Source: Lithodes maja
Lineage: Eukaryota; Arthropoda; Malacostraca; Decapoda; Lithodidae
Assembly (NCBI GenBank): GCA_037953745.1
Contig: JBAKBP010012311.1
Span: forward strand, 1 to 64,000
DNA length: 64,000 nt
Reading direction: 5' to 3'
Below, piece after piece: positions 11,961-21,562 of the stretch. The notes beneath the pieces are model-generated. The model was not told where the DNA came from. It ran no database searches and worked only from the letters and a program-made list of their open reading frames with translations. Numbering within the stretch: position 1 is the stretch's first letter; each line of letters begins with the position of its first letter. The translations under genes and the position numbers were made by a program.

Positions 11961-12309
11961 AATTAAGAGTACTGTACTGTATAAGGCAAGAAATATACAA
12001 GGTACAAAAAGAAGAGAAGATATATGAAGAAAAAGACAGCAAAGACAAGAAAGAGGAGACGAGAGAAGAAGCTCGTGGAAGGTAAAGGAAATCAGTAATT
12101 GCAAGTTATATCTTCGAAAATAATGAGAAACAAATTAATACAGGTGCAGTGCATTGCAGGGTGGAGGGTGGCAAACTGGGATAATGCTGTTTTGGGAATG
12201 GATTGAGTGTAAGACGAAATACAAACAAATGTGCATAAAGTAGCATTATACATATACCGGTACCAGTACATGTACTGTATATATAAATGTAAAGACAGTG
12301 CTCTACACA
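11961..12309 (+). other. Purine-rich sequence after the exon, possible 3' UTR
   Basis: Purine-rich to about 12075, then AT-rich unique DNA. I see no gene, and no clear polyadenylation signal. Confidence 0.35.
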
Positions 12310-12545
12310 TAGTGTGGTTCCAGTGTCACGTCATAACGACAGCGCTCTAGGCTGCCCTATTAAGAGCTGCCTTACTTGTCAGGTTTTTTAATTCAAGATC
12401 AGACTGTATATATATGTAATATATATATATTTTTTTATTTTTTTTTGTTTTTTTTTTTATTACTGTAGTTTAACCAGACCACTGAGCAACATGACGAGGA
12501 CTGTATAGTCTGATCCCACGTCTTTCCCCTTGGTATTATTTCCAG
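12310..12545 (-). mobile_element. Family B LINE 3' fragment
   Basis: The blocks around 12340-12405 and 12505-12535 match 38615-38700, part of the family B copy there. They are separated by a (TA)/T-rich expansion at 12405-12465 and short unique DNA. Decayed. Confidence 0.6.
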
Positions 12546-12552
12546 GGTCATA

Positions 12553-13400
12553 GTGTGCAAGGGAGAACCTCTGTTGAATGACTCGCCTGATAGTATTGAT
12601 CTACGCAGTCCAACGTTAGAGTGTGAACAAATATTGCTACAGTACCTGATTGATACTGTTTCTGCCGGAGGTGGTGCGTGAAGCTGCCTCCATTGCCAGA
12701 GTCAGAAGCAGTTGGGTGAAGTTTGGAGAACTGATGCCTTTCTTGACCATAAGAGGCCTCCCACTTCACCTTGAAGGGAAGGTGTTACCCTCATGTGTTA
12801 GGAGTGTAATGACATCTGCCTCGGAAACGTGGCTGGTGAAAATGGAAGATAATTAATGGAATGGAACGGAATGATGAGAATGGTGAGATAGTGAGATAGT
12901 GAGATAGATATGTGGGGTAGATCCCAGGGATGGGGTATCGAGTGAGGAACTAAGAAGGCATCTGGGTATTAGAAGTTATAATGTAAAACTTACAAAATAA
13001 ACAAACTAAAACTGGGACGATACAAGATAAATGCAAAAGAACTAATCAAAATCGCTATGTGGAAACAACGCTTAATAAAATAAAATTTTGAAATAAAAGA
13101 ACACAATCCACCACATAGGGTGTACACAACTACATGAGCAAGTCAATTTGTTTCCCAAGTAAACTGATCGCACATATCAGAGAGATGATGCATATAAATA
13201 AGTGGAGAATGGATGATCAAAACTGGGTAAAGAAATGCTGAACTATAAACGTAGGGGGTGCTGCAAGTAGAGGTACCGGTAGACCTAGAAAGATATGGGA
13301 TCAAGTATTTTGGTCCGATCTCAACATAGGAACCTGATGATAGAGACATCCCAAAATAGGGCTCCCTGGAGGGCTGCCTTTTAGGACATAAGACTGCTCT
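12553..13400 (+). pseudogene. Family B RTE-like LINE C-terminal region, decayed
   Basis: The plus strand reads TVSAGGGA, then RVRSSWVKF, GKVLPSCVRS and ASETWLVKMED. These are the same blocks seen in the family B copies at 31086-31358 and 40460-40750 (GDTISAGGGAE, ARIRCGWGKFREL, GKVYASCVRSA, ASETWAVKVED). Frame breaks are frequent. A second part resumes at about 13185-13400 after a different repeat (12975-13180). This is the region after the RT core, typical of RTE-type proteins. Confidence 0.65.
12975..13180 (-). repeat. Interspersed repeat R3 inside the family B copy
   Basis: The reverse complement aligns along its whole length with 28072-28330 (shared blocks include CCCTATGTGGTGGATTGTGT and AAGCGTTGTTTCCACATAGC). 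A short piece also occurs at 35944-35988. Class unknown; no coding capacity seen. Confidence 0.75.
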
Positions 13401-13469
13401 GTGGACAAAGCGGTCTGAAGACCACTTGTATGTATACATAGTGTGAACTATTGAGCTTAGGAACTATTT

Positions 13470-13645
13470 ATGGGGAGAGGTAAACCGAAAGAGAGGTGGA
13501 AGGATGGAGTGAGGAAGGAAGTATATGGATGAAGGCGGTGCTGGTTGGGAGGAGGGGCGTCGACTGACTGAACAGAGGTGCATGGGGGCGGTTCGTTCGT
13601 GGCCACCCCTTTGGGGATCACGGCATCAGGCAATAGATAGATAGA
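13470..13645 (+). mobile_element. Family A RTE-like 3' end fragment
   Basis: This carries the C-terminal coding and 3' end of family A, ending in ...CATCAGGCAATAGATAGATAG. The ATAG tail marks the 3' end of all copies of this family in the window (see 17490-20376). Heavily 5' truncated. Confidence 0.85.
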
Positions 13646-14039
13646 ACTTTATATGGTGCAGTTTTTAACACTTAGGCTGCGGGCATATTTCTACCTATTT
13701 CTGCCATATTAGGGCTCATTCAGGCACTCCTGATTGATTAAGCAAGTGTCTGACTGAAATTAAATGTATTCGGCCAAAAAATAGAAGAAAATAACTTCAA
13801 AATTACACCAAAATGAGCTTCGTAGCTCGCGGGCTTCACCCGCAGCGCTACCATAGACATTCGCTAATATTGAGCAATTATCGCTAATGTTGCGCTACAT
13901 TTGCCTTTGGCAGCGCTGTATATCTAGCGAGAGTATGGCTCACACTTCTCAGTGCCCCGGCTGGCTGGCTGGAGAGAGGATGGGTGGGCTGTCCCGCTCC
14001 CTTGCACTCGATTCTACAGGCTTTAAGAGGCTTTAAAAG

Positions 14040-15335
14040 CCTGTGGTAATCCTGACATTGACTTACGGAAGCGAATAATAGACGTTTGAGAAGAGACTTC
14101 GACCAAGAGTGAGAGGGGTGGAAATGAGTTACTTGAGAAGTGCGTGCGGAGTTACATGGAGGGATAGACAGACAAATGAGGAAGTAAGAAAGAGGTGTGG
14201 TTTGGAGGTAGATGTGCTGGAAAGTGTAAAAAGGAACACCTTGAGATGTTTCGGCCATATGGAACGTATGGGAAGCGAGAGAATGACTAAGAAATAGAAG
14301 AGCTGATGATATAGTAGGTGCCCTCTCCATCAATGTGGGTGGATCTCAGCTGCGACTGGCCAACTCTGTTCGAAATCTGGGTGTATATGTGAACTCCCGA
14401 TTAGATTTCAAAGAGCATGTAAACCAGATAGTTAAAAGTTGTTCCTTGCACATCAGAAATCTCTATTTGGTGAAGCCGTTTATAACCAGACGTTGCCTCC
14501 TGACGTTGGTTCACTCATTGGTCTTCTCTCGTGTTGATTATTGCAATGCCCTGTTGGTGGGTCTTCCAAATTATATTTTGAAGAAAGTTCAGTCTGTTCT
14601 TAACAGGGCCGCAAGACTAATTTTTGGTGTTCCACCTAGAACTCCTACTACATCTCTTCACATAGAACTGCACTGGCTGCCAGTAAGAGCAAGAATAGAA
14701 TTTAAGTTGTGTTTGGTGACTTTTAAGGTTCTCAAATTTGGTGAGCCTAGGTACCTTGCAGAGCTGCTCAGGCGCCCACCGGCACACCATGGTGTAGTTG
14801 TGTGTCATGACAATGACCCTTTTCGTCTTGATGAACCAAGGGCTTTCCAGCAGTCTTCTTTCTTTGAGAGGTCATTCTCCTACATGGCTCCGAGGTTGTA
14901 TAACAGGTTGCCGCTGTCCATGAGACAACTGAGTTCTGTTGAATGCTTCAAGAGACAACTTAAGACTTTTCTCTTTGAGAGAAGCTATGATCTTGAGAGA
15001 GGTGTCATGACAGATGGCTATAGAGTTTAGGCTATTTTGCCACTGCTAGTGATTGTTAAATGTGTGTTGTATATAAGCCTTCTTTTGATGCATTGATTTT
15101 TGTTCTTTTTTCTTTCTCTTTTCGAGCGCTAGTGAATTCTTCGGAAAAATTGGCGCTTATGAGAAATAAGTAACATGCTTATTATTATTATTATTATTAT
15201 TAAGAAGGTGTACGAGAGCGAGGTGGAAGGACAGAGAGGGAGATTTAAACCCAAAGAGAGGTGGAAGGATGGAGTGAGGAAGTATATGGATGAAGGCGGT
15301 GCTGGTTGGAAGGAGGGGCGATAGATAGATAGATA
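14040..15335 (+). pseudogene. Family A RTE-like LINE C-terminus, split by an L2-like LINE
   Basis: The left part, 14040-14293, encodes the family A C-terminal block (TYGSE..., NYLRSACG-like, WRDRQTNEEVR, RCFGHMERM). It resumes at 15207 with the next residues (YESEVEGQRG, ERWKDGVRKYMDEGG) and ends in an (ATAG)n tail at 15313-15335. About 80 bases before the tail that other copies have are missing. 5' truncated; no catalytic part. Confidence 0.8.
14294..15206 (+). pseudogene. L2-like LINE 3' copy with (ATT)n tail
   Basis: A 231-codon open frame (14335-15030) carries the RT C-terminal region typical of L2/Rex/CR1 elements: VRNLGVYVNSRLDF, LVHSLVFSRVDYCNALLVGLP, NRAARLIFGV, LHWLPVRARIEFKLCL, APRLYNRLPLSMR. 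After the stop come about 140 bases of 3' UTR and an (ATT)n tail at 15180-15203. TAAGAA at 14288-14293 repeats at 15201-15206, a short target-site duplication. The copy is 5' truncated and lies inside a family A LINE in the same orientation. The frame is intact but lacks the YADD core. Confidence 0.82.
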
Positions 15336-15406
15336 TATAGAAAAACCTGTAAATTGCTATAAATTGCCATTGTGTTCGGGAACGTCTCCCGCAGTCAATG
15401 TGTTAA

Positions 15407-15592
15407 CGTCGTGCACTCCTTTGATTGACAGGACTAGGTCATGCCCTTGTTACAGGGACTTTACTGGACACTTGCCACAAATCGCTAGACCTGAGTGTCC
15501 AAACTCTTAACGTCTACCAATGGCACTGCGTGGGATCGAACTGCCGACACATCGTTCAGCAGTCAGATGCGCTACCGAACATGCCACGGCCA
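15407..15592 (-). repeat. tRNA-derived SINE, type 2, copy 1
   Basis: The minus strand from about 15592 shows a tRNA-like head: an A-box region GGTAGCGCATCTGAC and a B-box GCAGTTCGATCCCAC. A body follows that matches the SINE at 50543-50772 (shared block near GTCTAGCRATKTGTGGCAA, then AAAGTCCCTG). No true tRNA gene: the fold is not complete and the body follows directly. Confidence 0.65.
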
Positions 15593-15892
15593 TGTATTAA
15601 AAGGATCTTGTTTACCAGTGTGGTACATTGGAGATATTATAATGTAAAACTTGCATAATTAACAAGGTTTAACTGTCTACACCCCATGACAGTTCTCCAG
15701 GCGGCTATACTTCACCATTCATCAATTGACACCGATGACACATGGTAAACTTGTAGGTAGTGGTATACTGTACAACTGTACTTGTATGTACGTATGTATA
15801 GACACAGGCACATACCTCATAGCTGGATTGGCCGACTCAAGACAGAGTATATACAGTATATACTGTACTGTACTTGCACGTGTTCATTGAAA
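15593..15892. other. No gene recognised
   Basis: AT-rich single-copy-looking sequence. The piece CCCCATGACAGTTCTCCAGG near 15682 has a near match at 52747, so an old repeat fragment may be present. Confidence 0.4.
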
Positions 15893-16128
15893 TTAAATTG
15901 CCGACTTGCGAGCTTCGTTCTATAAGGAAGTTGGTGCCGTAAACATCGGTATTAAACAGAAATACAATAATAAAGTAGATGTCTAATTGATAAAAAGTAT
16001 GTTGAATTTATTTGTATGTACAGTATTTATAAATGTACTACAACCGCATTTTAGCTGGTAATTCTGCTAAATATCAATGTTAAAAACTCCAACTTCCTTA
16101 TAGCCTGAAACTCGCAAGTGGTCAATTC
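15893..16128. mobile_element. MITE with ~35-bp imperfect inverted ends
   Basis: The left end (ACTTGCGAGCTTCGTTCTAT then AAGGAAGTTGG) is the imperfect inverse of the right end (CCAACTTCCTTATAGCC then CTCGCAAGTGGTCAATT). The interior is about 165 bp and AT-rich. I see no clear target duplication. Superfamily unknown. Confidence 0.55.
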
Positions 16129-17116
16129 TAACCAATAATGTAATACTCACATGGTCAATTTCCAGGCAGAAGTCTACCTCCAATGTTAAGCACACAAAGA
16201 AAAGATGTTAGCAGAGGATCTGCTTTAGAAAAGAAAAAATTTTCCCCTGCTCCCCCACCCCCTCATGGATACATGTAAAAATAACAGAAATGCATGAACT
16301 TGTGATATGTAAGCCTTGGTCACACAGAGGTGGCTATCATTAGATGATTTTGTGTAGTTTAGGAAGTAGCTTGGAGATCATATTTAACAATTAACGGAAA
16401 ATTGGCCCAACTTTGCCTAATGGCGGCTCACTGGCATTGAATGTTACCCTCGGTGCCTTGGGGCCAACCTGGCCGAAGAGATCCAGAGTGTACAGAGCAT
16501 AGTGTCTTTCTAGACTGGCACTTCCAGCATATTAGTACAGTAAAGATCTTGAATCCAGCATATTTTTGTCACGTGGCACCTCCTAATATACATGTATATC
16601 CATTCATATGTCCCGAGGCCAGATGTATGTGGATAGGTGAAATCAATATATCTTGGGTGAATCTACCTGTATTAAGCAGAGTAATTTTGACCAAACTGAT
16701 TTGTGAACCTCACATCTATTATGTTGTTATTGTTGTTGTCGTTCCCTAGGTTTCCTTACAGCCCCGAGTTCCTAAGGAAGGCCATGGCCACGATCGGGCT
16801 TTCCCACAGGGCTCTCAAGGAGTGTAAATTATGTTGTTGGCGTATCTATTGTGTTTTGTTTACCTGTATACAGTATTTATATACCAGTTGTTGTTGTTGC
16901 AGTTCCCCAGACTGTCTGGCCGAAAAGTTCCGAGTTTGGTAGATCGTAGCCATCCAGATGCTTGAACCCCCGAAAGGGCCAGAGTGAGATGAGATATATC
17001 TCTGAGAGGGCAGTGGGGGAGGATATCATCAGCCGACGGGCTCGTGGCCCGGGCCAACGCCCCCATCGTCCGCAGCCCTCCTTGCAGTGCCACCCAATCG
17101 GGCAATCTTGCCAGCA
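16129..17116. repeat. Unique DNA with GTTGTTGTT-led repeat pieces
   Basis: No gene from 16129 to 16720. Pieces at 16732-16825 and 16889-16985, each starting with a GTTGTTGTTG run then TTCCC(C/T)AG, resemble each other and 42911-42995. They look like copies of one old short repeat, possibly SINE-type 3' ends. No open frame of note. Confidence 0.4.
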
Positions 17117-17308
17117 CAGGTCTCTCTCGATTTACGATTGGGTTACGTTCTTGAAAACCCGATCTTAAATAGAAAAATCGTATAGGAAACCTTAAAATTA
17201 GTGGGGTAAATGGGGATGCGTTCTCGGACCAGCCAAAACCCAAACCCAAACAGCTAAAATCCTACAATAATATCGTAAATCGGGGCATCGGATAGTGAGG
17301 GAGACCTG
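17117..17308. mobile_element. Pogo/Tigger-like MITE (CAGGTCTC ends)
   Basis: Begins CAGGTCTCTCTCGATTTACG and ends with the inverse GTGAGGGAGACCTG, 192 bp. The flanking dinucleotide is CA on both sides; TA would be expected, so the flanks may have mutated. A 71-bp relative with TA flanks is at 53298-53368. Confidence 0.65.
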
Positions 17309-17489
17309 CACCTAGAAGGAAAAGTAGGACAAGAAAAGAGACAGGTATAATCGGCTAAGGTTGGGTAGAGGATGCCATACGGTTGAAAAAGTTGTGCGGC
17401 TGTGTATGCGTCACGATGTGTACATGTGAGTGTACATGTGAGTGTTATTTCGGCTCTGTGTATCTGGGGAGTGTGGGTAGGTTGTGCAT

Positions 17490-20376
17490 CTATCTATCTA
17501 TCTATTGCCTGACGCCGTGATCCCCGAAGGGGTGGCCACGAACGAACCGCCCCCATGCACCTCTGTCCCCAGTCAGTCGACGCCCCTCCCCCCAACCAGC
17601 ACCGCCTTCATTCATGTAGTTCCTCACTCCATCCTTCCACCTCATATTCGGTCTACCTCTCCCCCTCTGTCCCTCCACCTCGCTCTCGTACACCCTCTTA
17701 GTCATTCTCTCTCGCTTTCCATACGTTCCATATGGCCGAACCATCTCAAGTTGTTCCTTTTCACAACTTTCCAGCACATCTACCTCCACACCACACCTCC
17801 TCCTTACTTCCTCATTAGTCTGTCTATCCCTCCATGTAATTCCGCACTGCACTCCTTAAGTAATTCATTTCCACTGCTCTCACTCTTGGTCTGAGTCTCT
17901 CAACCAACGTCCATGCTTCGCTTCCGTAAGTCAGTGTCGGGATTACCACACTGTCATGCAAGGACTTCTTCACTTCCATACTGACCACCCTATTTCTTGT
18001 TACTGCTTTTAGCGTTCCTACAACCCTCTTCCCCTGTTGTACCCTCTCCCGCACCTCTTCATGCATAGTCCCATCTTTACTCAACACACTGCCCAGATAC
18101 TTAAAAGATTTGACGATCTCCATAGCCTGACCGTTCAGCTTCACCTCACACTCTGTGATTTCACCCCTTTCGAAGACCATAACCTTGCTCTTCCCGTATT
18201 TACCTTCAAATTCCGTTTTTCGCACACTGTTCCAAACTCATTTACCAGACCCTGCAACTCCCATTCATTATCACTCATCAGAACTGTATCATCCGCAAAC
18301 AGCAGTATAGGTAGCTTCCACTCAATTCTCTCCCTTTTCAGCGATACACCAACATCCACTGCTCTTGATAGTATTTCTTTCATAACTCCATCCATATATA
18401 CAGTAAACAACCACGGGGACATCACACACCCCTGTTTCAAACCAACATTCAGGTCAAAGAACTCGCTCTGCTCACTCTCCACACGTACTGCCGCCTTTGC
18501 ACCCTCATACATGCTCTTCACTGCTTTCAGCAACTTGCCCTCTACTCCGTATATTCTAAGTACTTTCCACAAACCTTCTCTATCCACTCTGTCATAGGCC
18601 TTCTCCAAGTCCATAAAGGCAACATACACCTTTTGTTTCTTCTCCAGATACTTCTCCACAACACAATTCAGGGTAAAAATCTGATCTACACATCCTCTTC
18701 CCTTCCTAAAGCCTCCCTGCTCGTCGCCTATCCATTTCTCCGTTCTCACTCTCACTCTCTCAATCACTACCCTACTGTATACCTTCCCTACTACGCTTAG
18801 AAGACATATTCCTCGGTGGTTACCACACACTCCTCTTTCCCCTTTGCCCTTATATAGGGGGACTATTATGCCAGTCTTCCAGTCATCGGGTGCACTCCCC
18901 TTCTCCCATGCTAGTTTGCACATTTTCCATACCCATTCTATCACTATCTCACCACCATACCTCAACATTTCCCCACACACTCCATCTGTTCCTGGTGCTT
19001 TCCCCAACTTCACTCTTTTCATGGCTTCCCACACTTCTGACCTCCTGATCCCCACCTCCTCCTCCACTACTTCTCTTCTTCTCCCTCCCATACCATATCC
19101 AGCTATGTTTGCTGGCTCTTCATTCCTTTCATTTAGCAACTCACTGAAGTACTCCCTCCATCTTTCGACTCTCTCTTGCTTCTCGGCTAGCATTCTCCCA
19201 TTCTTATCTTTCACACCCTTACTGTTTCCCTTGCTACCTTCCCTAACTTTCTTGACTTCTTTCCAGAACAGTTTCTTACTCTCCCTCCATTTTACACTCA
19301 GATTCCTTCCAAATTCCTCATCTACTCTTCTCTTACTTTCCTTCACTACTCTCTTCACCACCCTCTTACTCTCCACGTACCTCGCTCGTTTTTGTCTCTC
19401 GGAATCTTCATTCCCTCTACTACCCAACCACTCTCTATATGCTTTCTTCTTTTCTTCCACAGCTATTCTTACCTCTTCTGTCCACCATGCTGTACCTTTC
19501 ACTCCCCTCCCTCTTCTCCTCACTCCACACACCTCCTCACATGCTGCACAGATCTCATCCTTAAACACCTTGCTCATCTCCTCCACTTCCTCCATAACTT
19601 CCAGGTCGAACCCACCTAGTCGTCTTTCCACTGCTCTCCTGTACTCCTCCCTGACTTCCTCCTCCTGCAACCTCTCCACCCTCCTCACCATTCCACCCTC
19701 CTCTCGCCTCCCTCCCGCTCTCCTCACCCACTTCTTTTGTATCCTAACCTTAGCTACCACTACATAATGATCAGACAGACCCCCTCCAATACCCCTATAC
19801 ACCCTAGCATCCATCACAGATTTCTTCATTCGTTCATCCACACATACATAATCAATCAATGACTTTCGTTCCACCACTGTCTTATCCTTCATCGTCAACA
19901 TCCGTTTCCACGTGTACCTGTGGATCATTCTGTGTCGGAAGAAGGTGTTGGCTATCCACAGCCTCCTCCCCACACATACGTCCACAAGTGCACTACCATT
20001 CCCATTCACCTCTGATGGTACCCCCCACCCTCCCACCACTCCCTCAACTTTCCTATCACCCACCTTACCATTCATATCCCCAATCAGAAATATTCTTTCG
20101 TTCTTGTCAAACTTCTCCAGGCACGCCTCCACATTCATCCAGAACTCCTCTTTCTTTCTTTCAAGTATATCCTCTGTCGGGGCATACACGCATACAATTA
20201 CCCACGTTTGTATTCCTACTTTAATTCTCACCCACACAATCCTTGAACCCACAGACCCATACTCTCTTACACATTCCTTCCATTTGCTACTTACAAACAA
20301 ACATGCACCTTCTCTCGCTGTTCCTTCACTCACTCCAGCACACACACCCATTCCACACTCCCACTCTCTCACATAC
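17490..20376 (-). mobile_element. Family A RTE-like LINE, 2.9 kb copy with 11-bp TSD
   Basis: AGGTTGTGCAT at 17479-17489 repeats at 20377-20387, an exact target-site duplication. The 3' end (left) is ...GGCAATAG(ATAG)n next to the left duplicate. The right boundary is a 5' truncation within the endonuclease region. The DNA on either side (SPTLFNLYMHNL when read leftward from 20426) is a sliver of another RT gene into which this copy landed. Other family A pieces lie at 13470, 14040, 27284, 36014, 45841 and 48366. Confidence 0.92.
17502..20376 (-). pseudogene. Family A endonuclease-reverse transcriptase, two frameshifts
   Basis: Reading leftward from 20376 the frame stays open to about 18195. 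It first covers an apurinic-type endonuclease: VCVYAPTED, FLIGDMNGKVGDR, NTFFRH, SLIDYVCVDERM, LSDHYVVVAKVR. The linker follows (KAPGTDGVCGEML), then the RT: NHRGICLLSVVGKVYSR, GFRKGRGCVDQIF, FMDLEKAYDRVDREGLW, LKQGCVMSPWLF, and the catalytic box LLFADDTVLMSD, intact. Near 18195 the frame shifts to EVKLNGQAMEIV..., and near 17840 it shifts again to the conserved C-terminus (WRDRQTNEEVRRRC, GRGRPNMRWKDGVRNY). The organisation (APE endonuclease plus RT, short simple-repeat tail) fits the RTE superfamily. The N-terminus is missing because of 5' truncation. Confidence 0.85.
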
Positions 20377-20426
20377 AGGTTGTGCATGTATAGGTTAAAG
20401 AGAGTTGGTGACAAGACTGATCCCTG

Positions 20427-21070
20427 AGGCGAAATGCTTTTGAATCAACTCTTCGAGAAGTGCGGTATAGGTGGAACCTCCCCATACATGCGAACAATAC
20501 TCGATACATGGGCGCAAGGTGCCCCTGTACAGAGCAAGAAGCTGTGGTGGGGTGATGAACCCACGGAGACAGTTGAGCACTCCTAACCTTTGGGAAGCTG
20601 TTTTAGCAGGAGTGGTATTATGATTTTTCCAAGAAAGGTCAGATGAAAAAGATACACCAGCGGCTCGCTGGTGTAGTGACTAGCGTCTTGGACTTCCACC
20701 CAGAAGGCCCAGGATCGCGCCCACACGCTCGGTGCATTAAAGGTTTTTCACAAGCACTAAGTCGTTACCCGTCCCTCATGAGCAAGGGGATGGGGTAATA
20801 GTACAGGACCCCAATGGAAATACGCCTAATCGGCCTTATTGGGTTATCCTTAGCTGCGCATGCGCTAGCTTTAAGAACTATTATTATTATTATTATTATT
20901 ATATAGGAGAAATTGGGTCTTGGGGGTATCGAAAGTAAAAAAAAAATTATCTGCCCCAATCATAAGTAAATGATAGATCAGAAGATAGGCGTTCTATGGC
21001 CTCGTTACATGAGTTTTGGAGTGATTACATGCTGGGTTGTTCTGAAGAACTAGTTGAATAGTGTATGTTA
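20427..21070 (-). pseudogene. Family C Jockey-like RT fragment, split by a SINE
   Basis: On the minus strand 20440-20580 reads NCLRGFITPPQLLALYRGTLRPCIEYCSHVWGG in short blocks, the same as the family C copy at 53939-55242. After the SINE at 20659-20903, family C sequence resumes (20907-21065 matches 54605-54765). About 80 bases of the family sequence are absent at the SINE junction. Heavily decayed, with no catalytic box. Confidence 0.7.
20659..20903 (+). repeat. tRNA-derived SINE, type 1, copy 1, (ATT)n tail
   Basis: The head AGCGGCTCGCTGGTGTAGTG, then ACTAGCGTC, resembles a pol III A-box. The B-box region GGATCGCGCCC lies 55 bases on. The body includes ACAGGACCCCAATGGAAATA and the tail is (ATT)n at 20880-20902. 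It matches 37432-37677 throughout. Confidence 0.82.
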
Positions 21071-21562
21071 CATAGCAGATGTAGTTGTAGATTAAGTGTG
21101 AATAGTTGAATAGTGCATGTTATATTTGAAGTTTGATTACAAAGCGAAAATACAGAATAGTAAAAATGTTGCGTCTGCTGCCGTCGCCGCCAACACCGTG
21201 AACGACCGCAGCAGTGCAAGTACTGTACAGGTACTGAGCTGGATACACAGGCCTAGTTTGCCTTTTTTCCAGAGGATCTACTGTAAGATACTGTAAGATT
21301 ATATCGTAGATGTAGTTGTAAATTGAGGGTAGGGAGTCATAAAATACACAAATATTGATTAAAATTCTCTTCAGTACAAAGTTAGTAAAAATCAAAACTC
21401 CCGCATTAGAATTTTACCCATTTGTTCAGTTATTTATAGCCTCAAATTTGTTCATCCCACGGCAACCCTATGGTATATACAGTACCTATTAACCACAGGA
21501 TTCAACATCTTACTATACAGGGGCCCGAACCTGGTGGTAGCAGTTCAGGAGGTGCCCTAACT
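21071..21562. other. No gene recognised
   Basis: AT-rich. Two direct repeats of AGTTGAATAGTG(C/T)ATGTTA lie at about 21050 and 21104, and GATGTAGTTGTA recurs at 21079 and 21308. No exon signals. Confidence 0.4.

Larger units (their letters stand above)
13665..15406. mobile_element. TTAA-flanked piggyBac-like element holding nested LINEs
   Basis: TTAA is at 13665-13668 and 15403-15406. The adjacent inverted ends, CACTTAGGCTGCGGGC and (reverse complement of the right end) CACATTGACTGCGGGA, match at most positions. Its own sequence is about 440 bp (13669-14039 and 15336-15402). The rest is a family A LINE with an L2-like LINE inside that. TIR similarity is imperfect, so the call is tentative. 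Confidence 0.55.

Noticed and set aside
11702..12104. Minus-strand Phe/Leu/Ser-rich frames opposite the lysine-rich exon
   Set aside because: They are the complement of AAG/GAG-rich coding sequence, and only the plus strand has a splice acceptor.
13143..13439. 98-codon minus-strand frame
   Set aside because: It spans repeat R3 and the antisense of a family B fragment; no coherent protein.
18844..19767. 307-codon plus-strand open frame
   Set aside because: It lies antisense to the family A endonuclease-RT frame; Ser/Leu/Pro-rich composition typical of a shadow frame.
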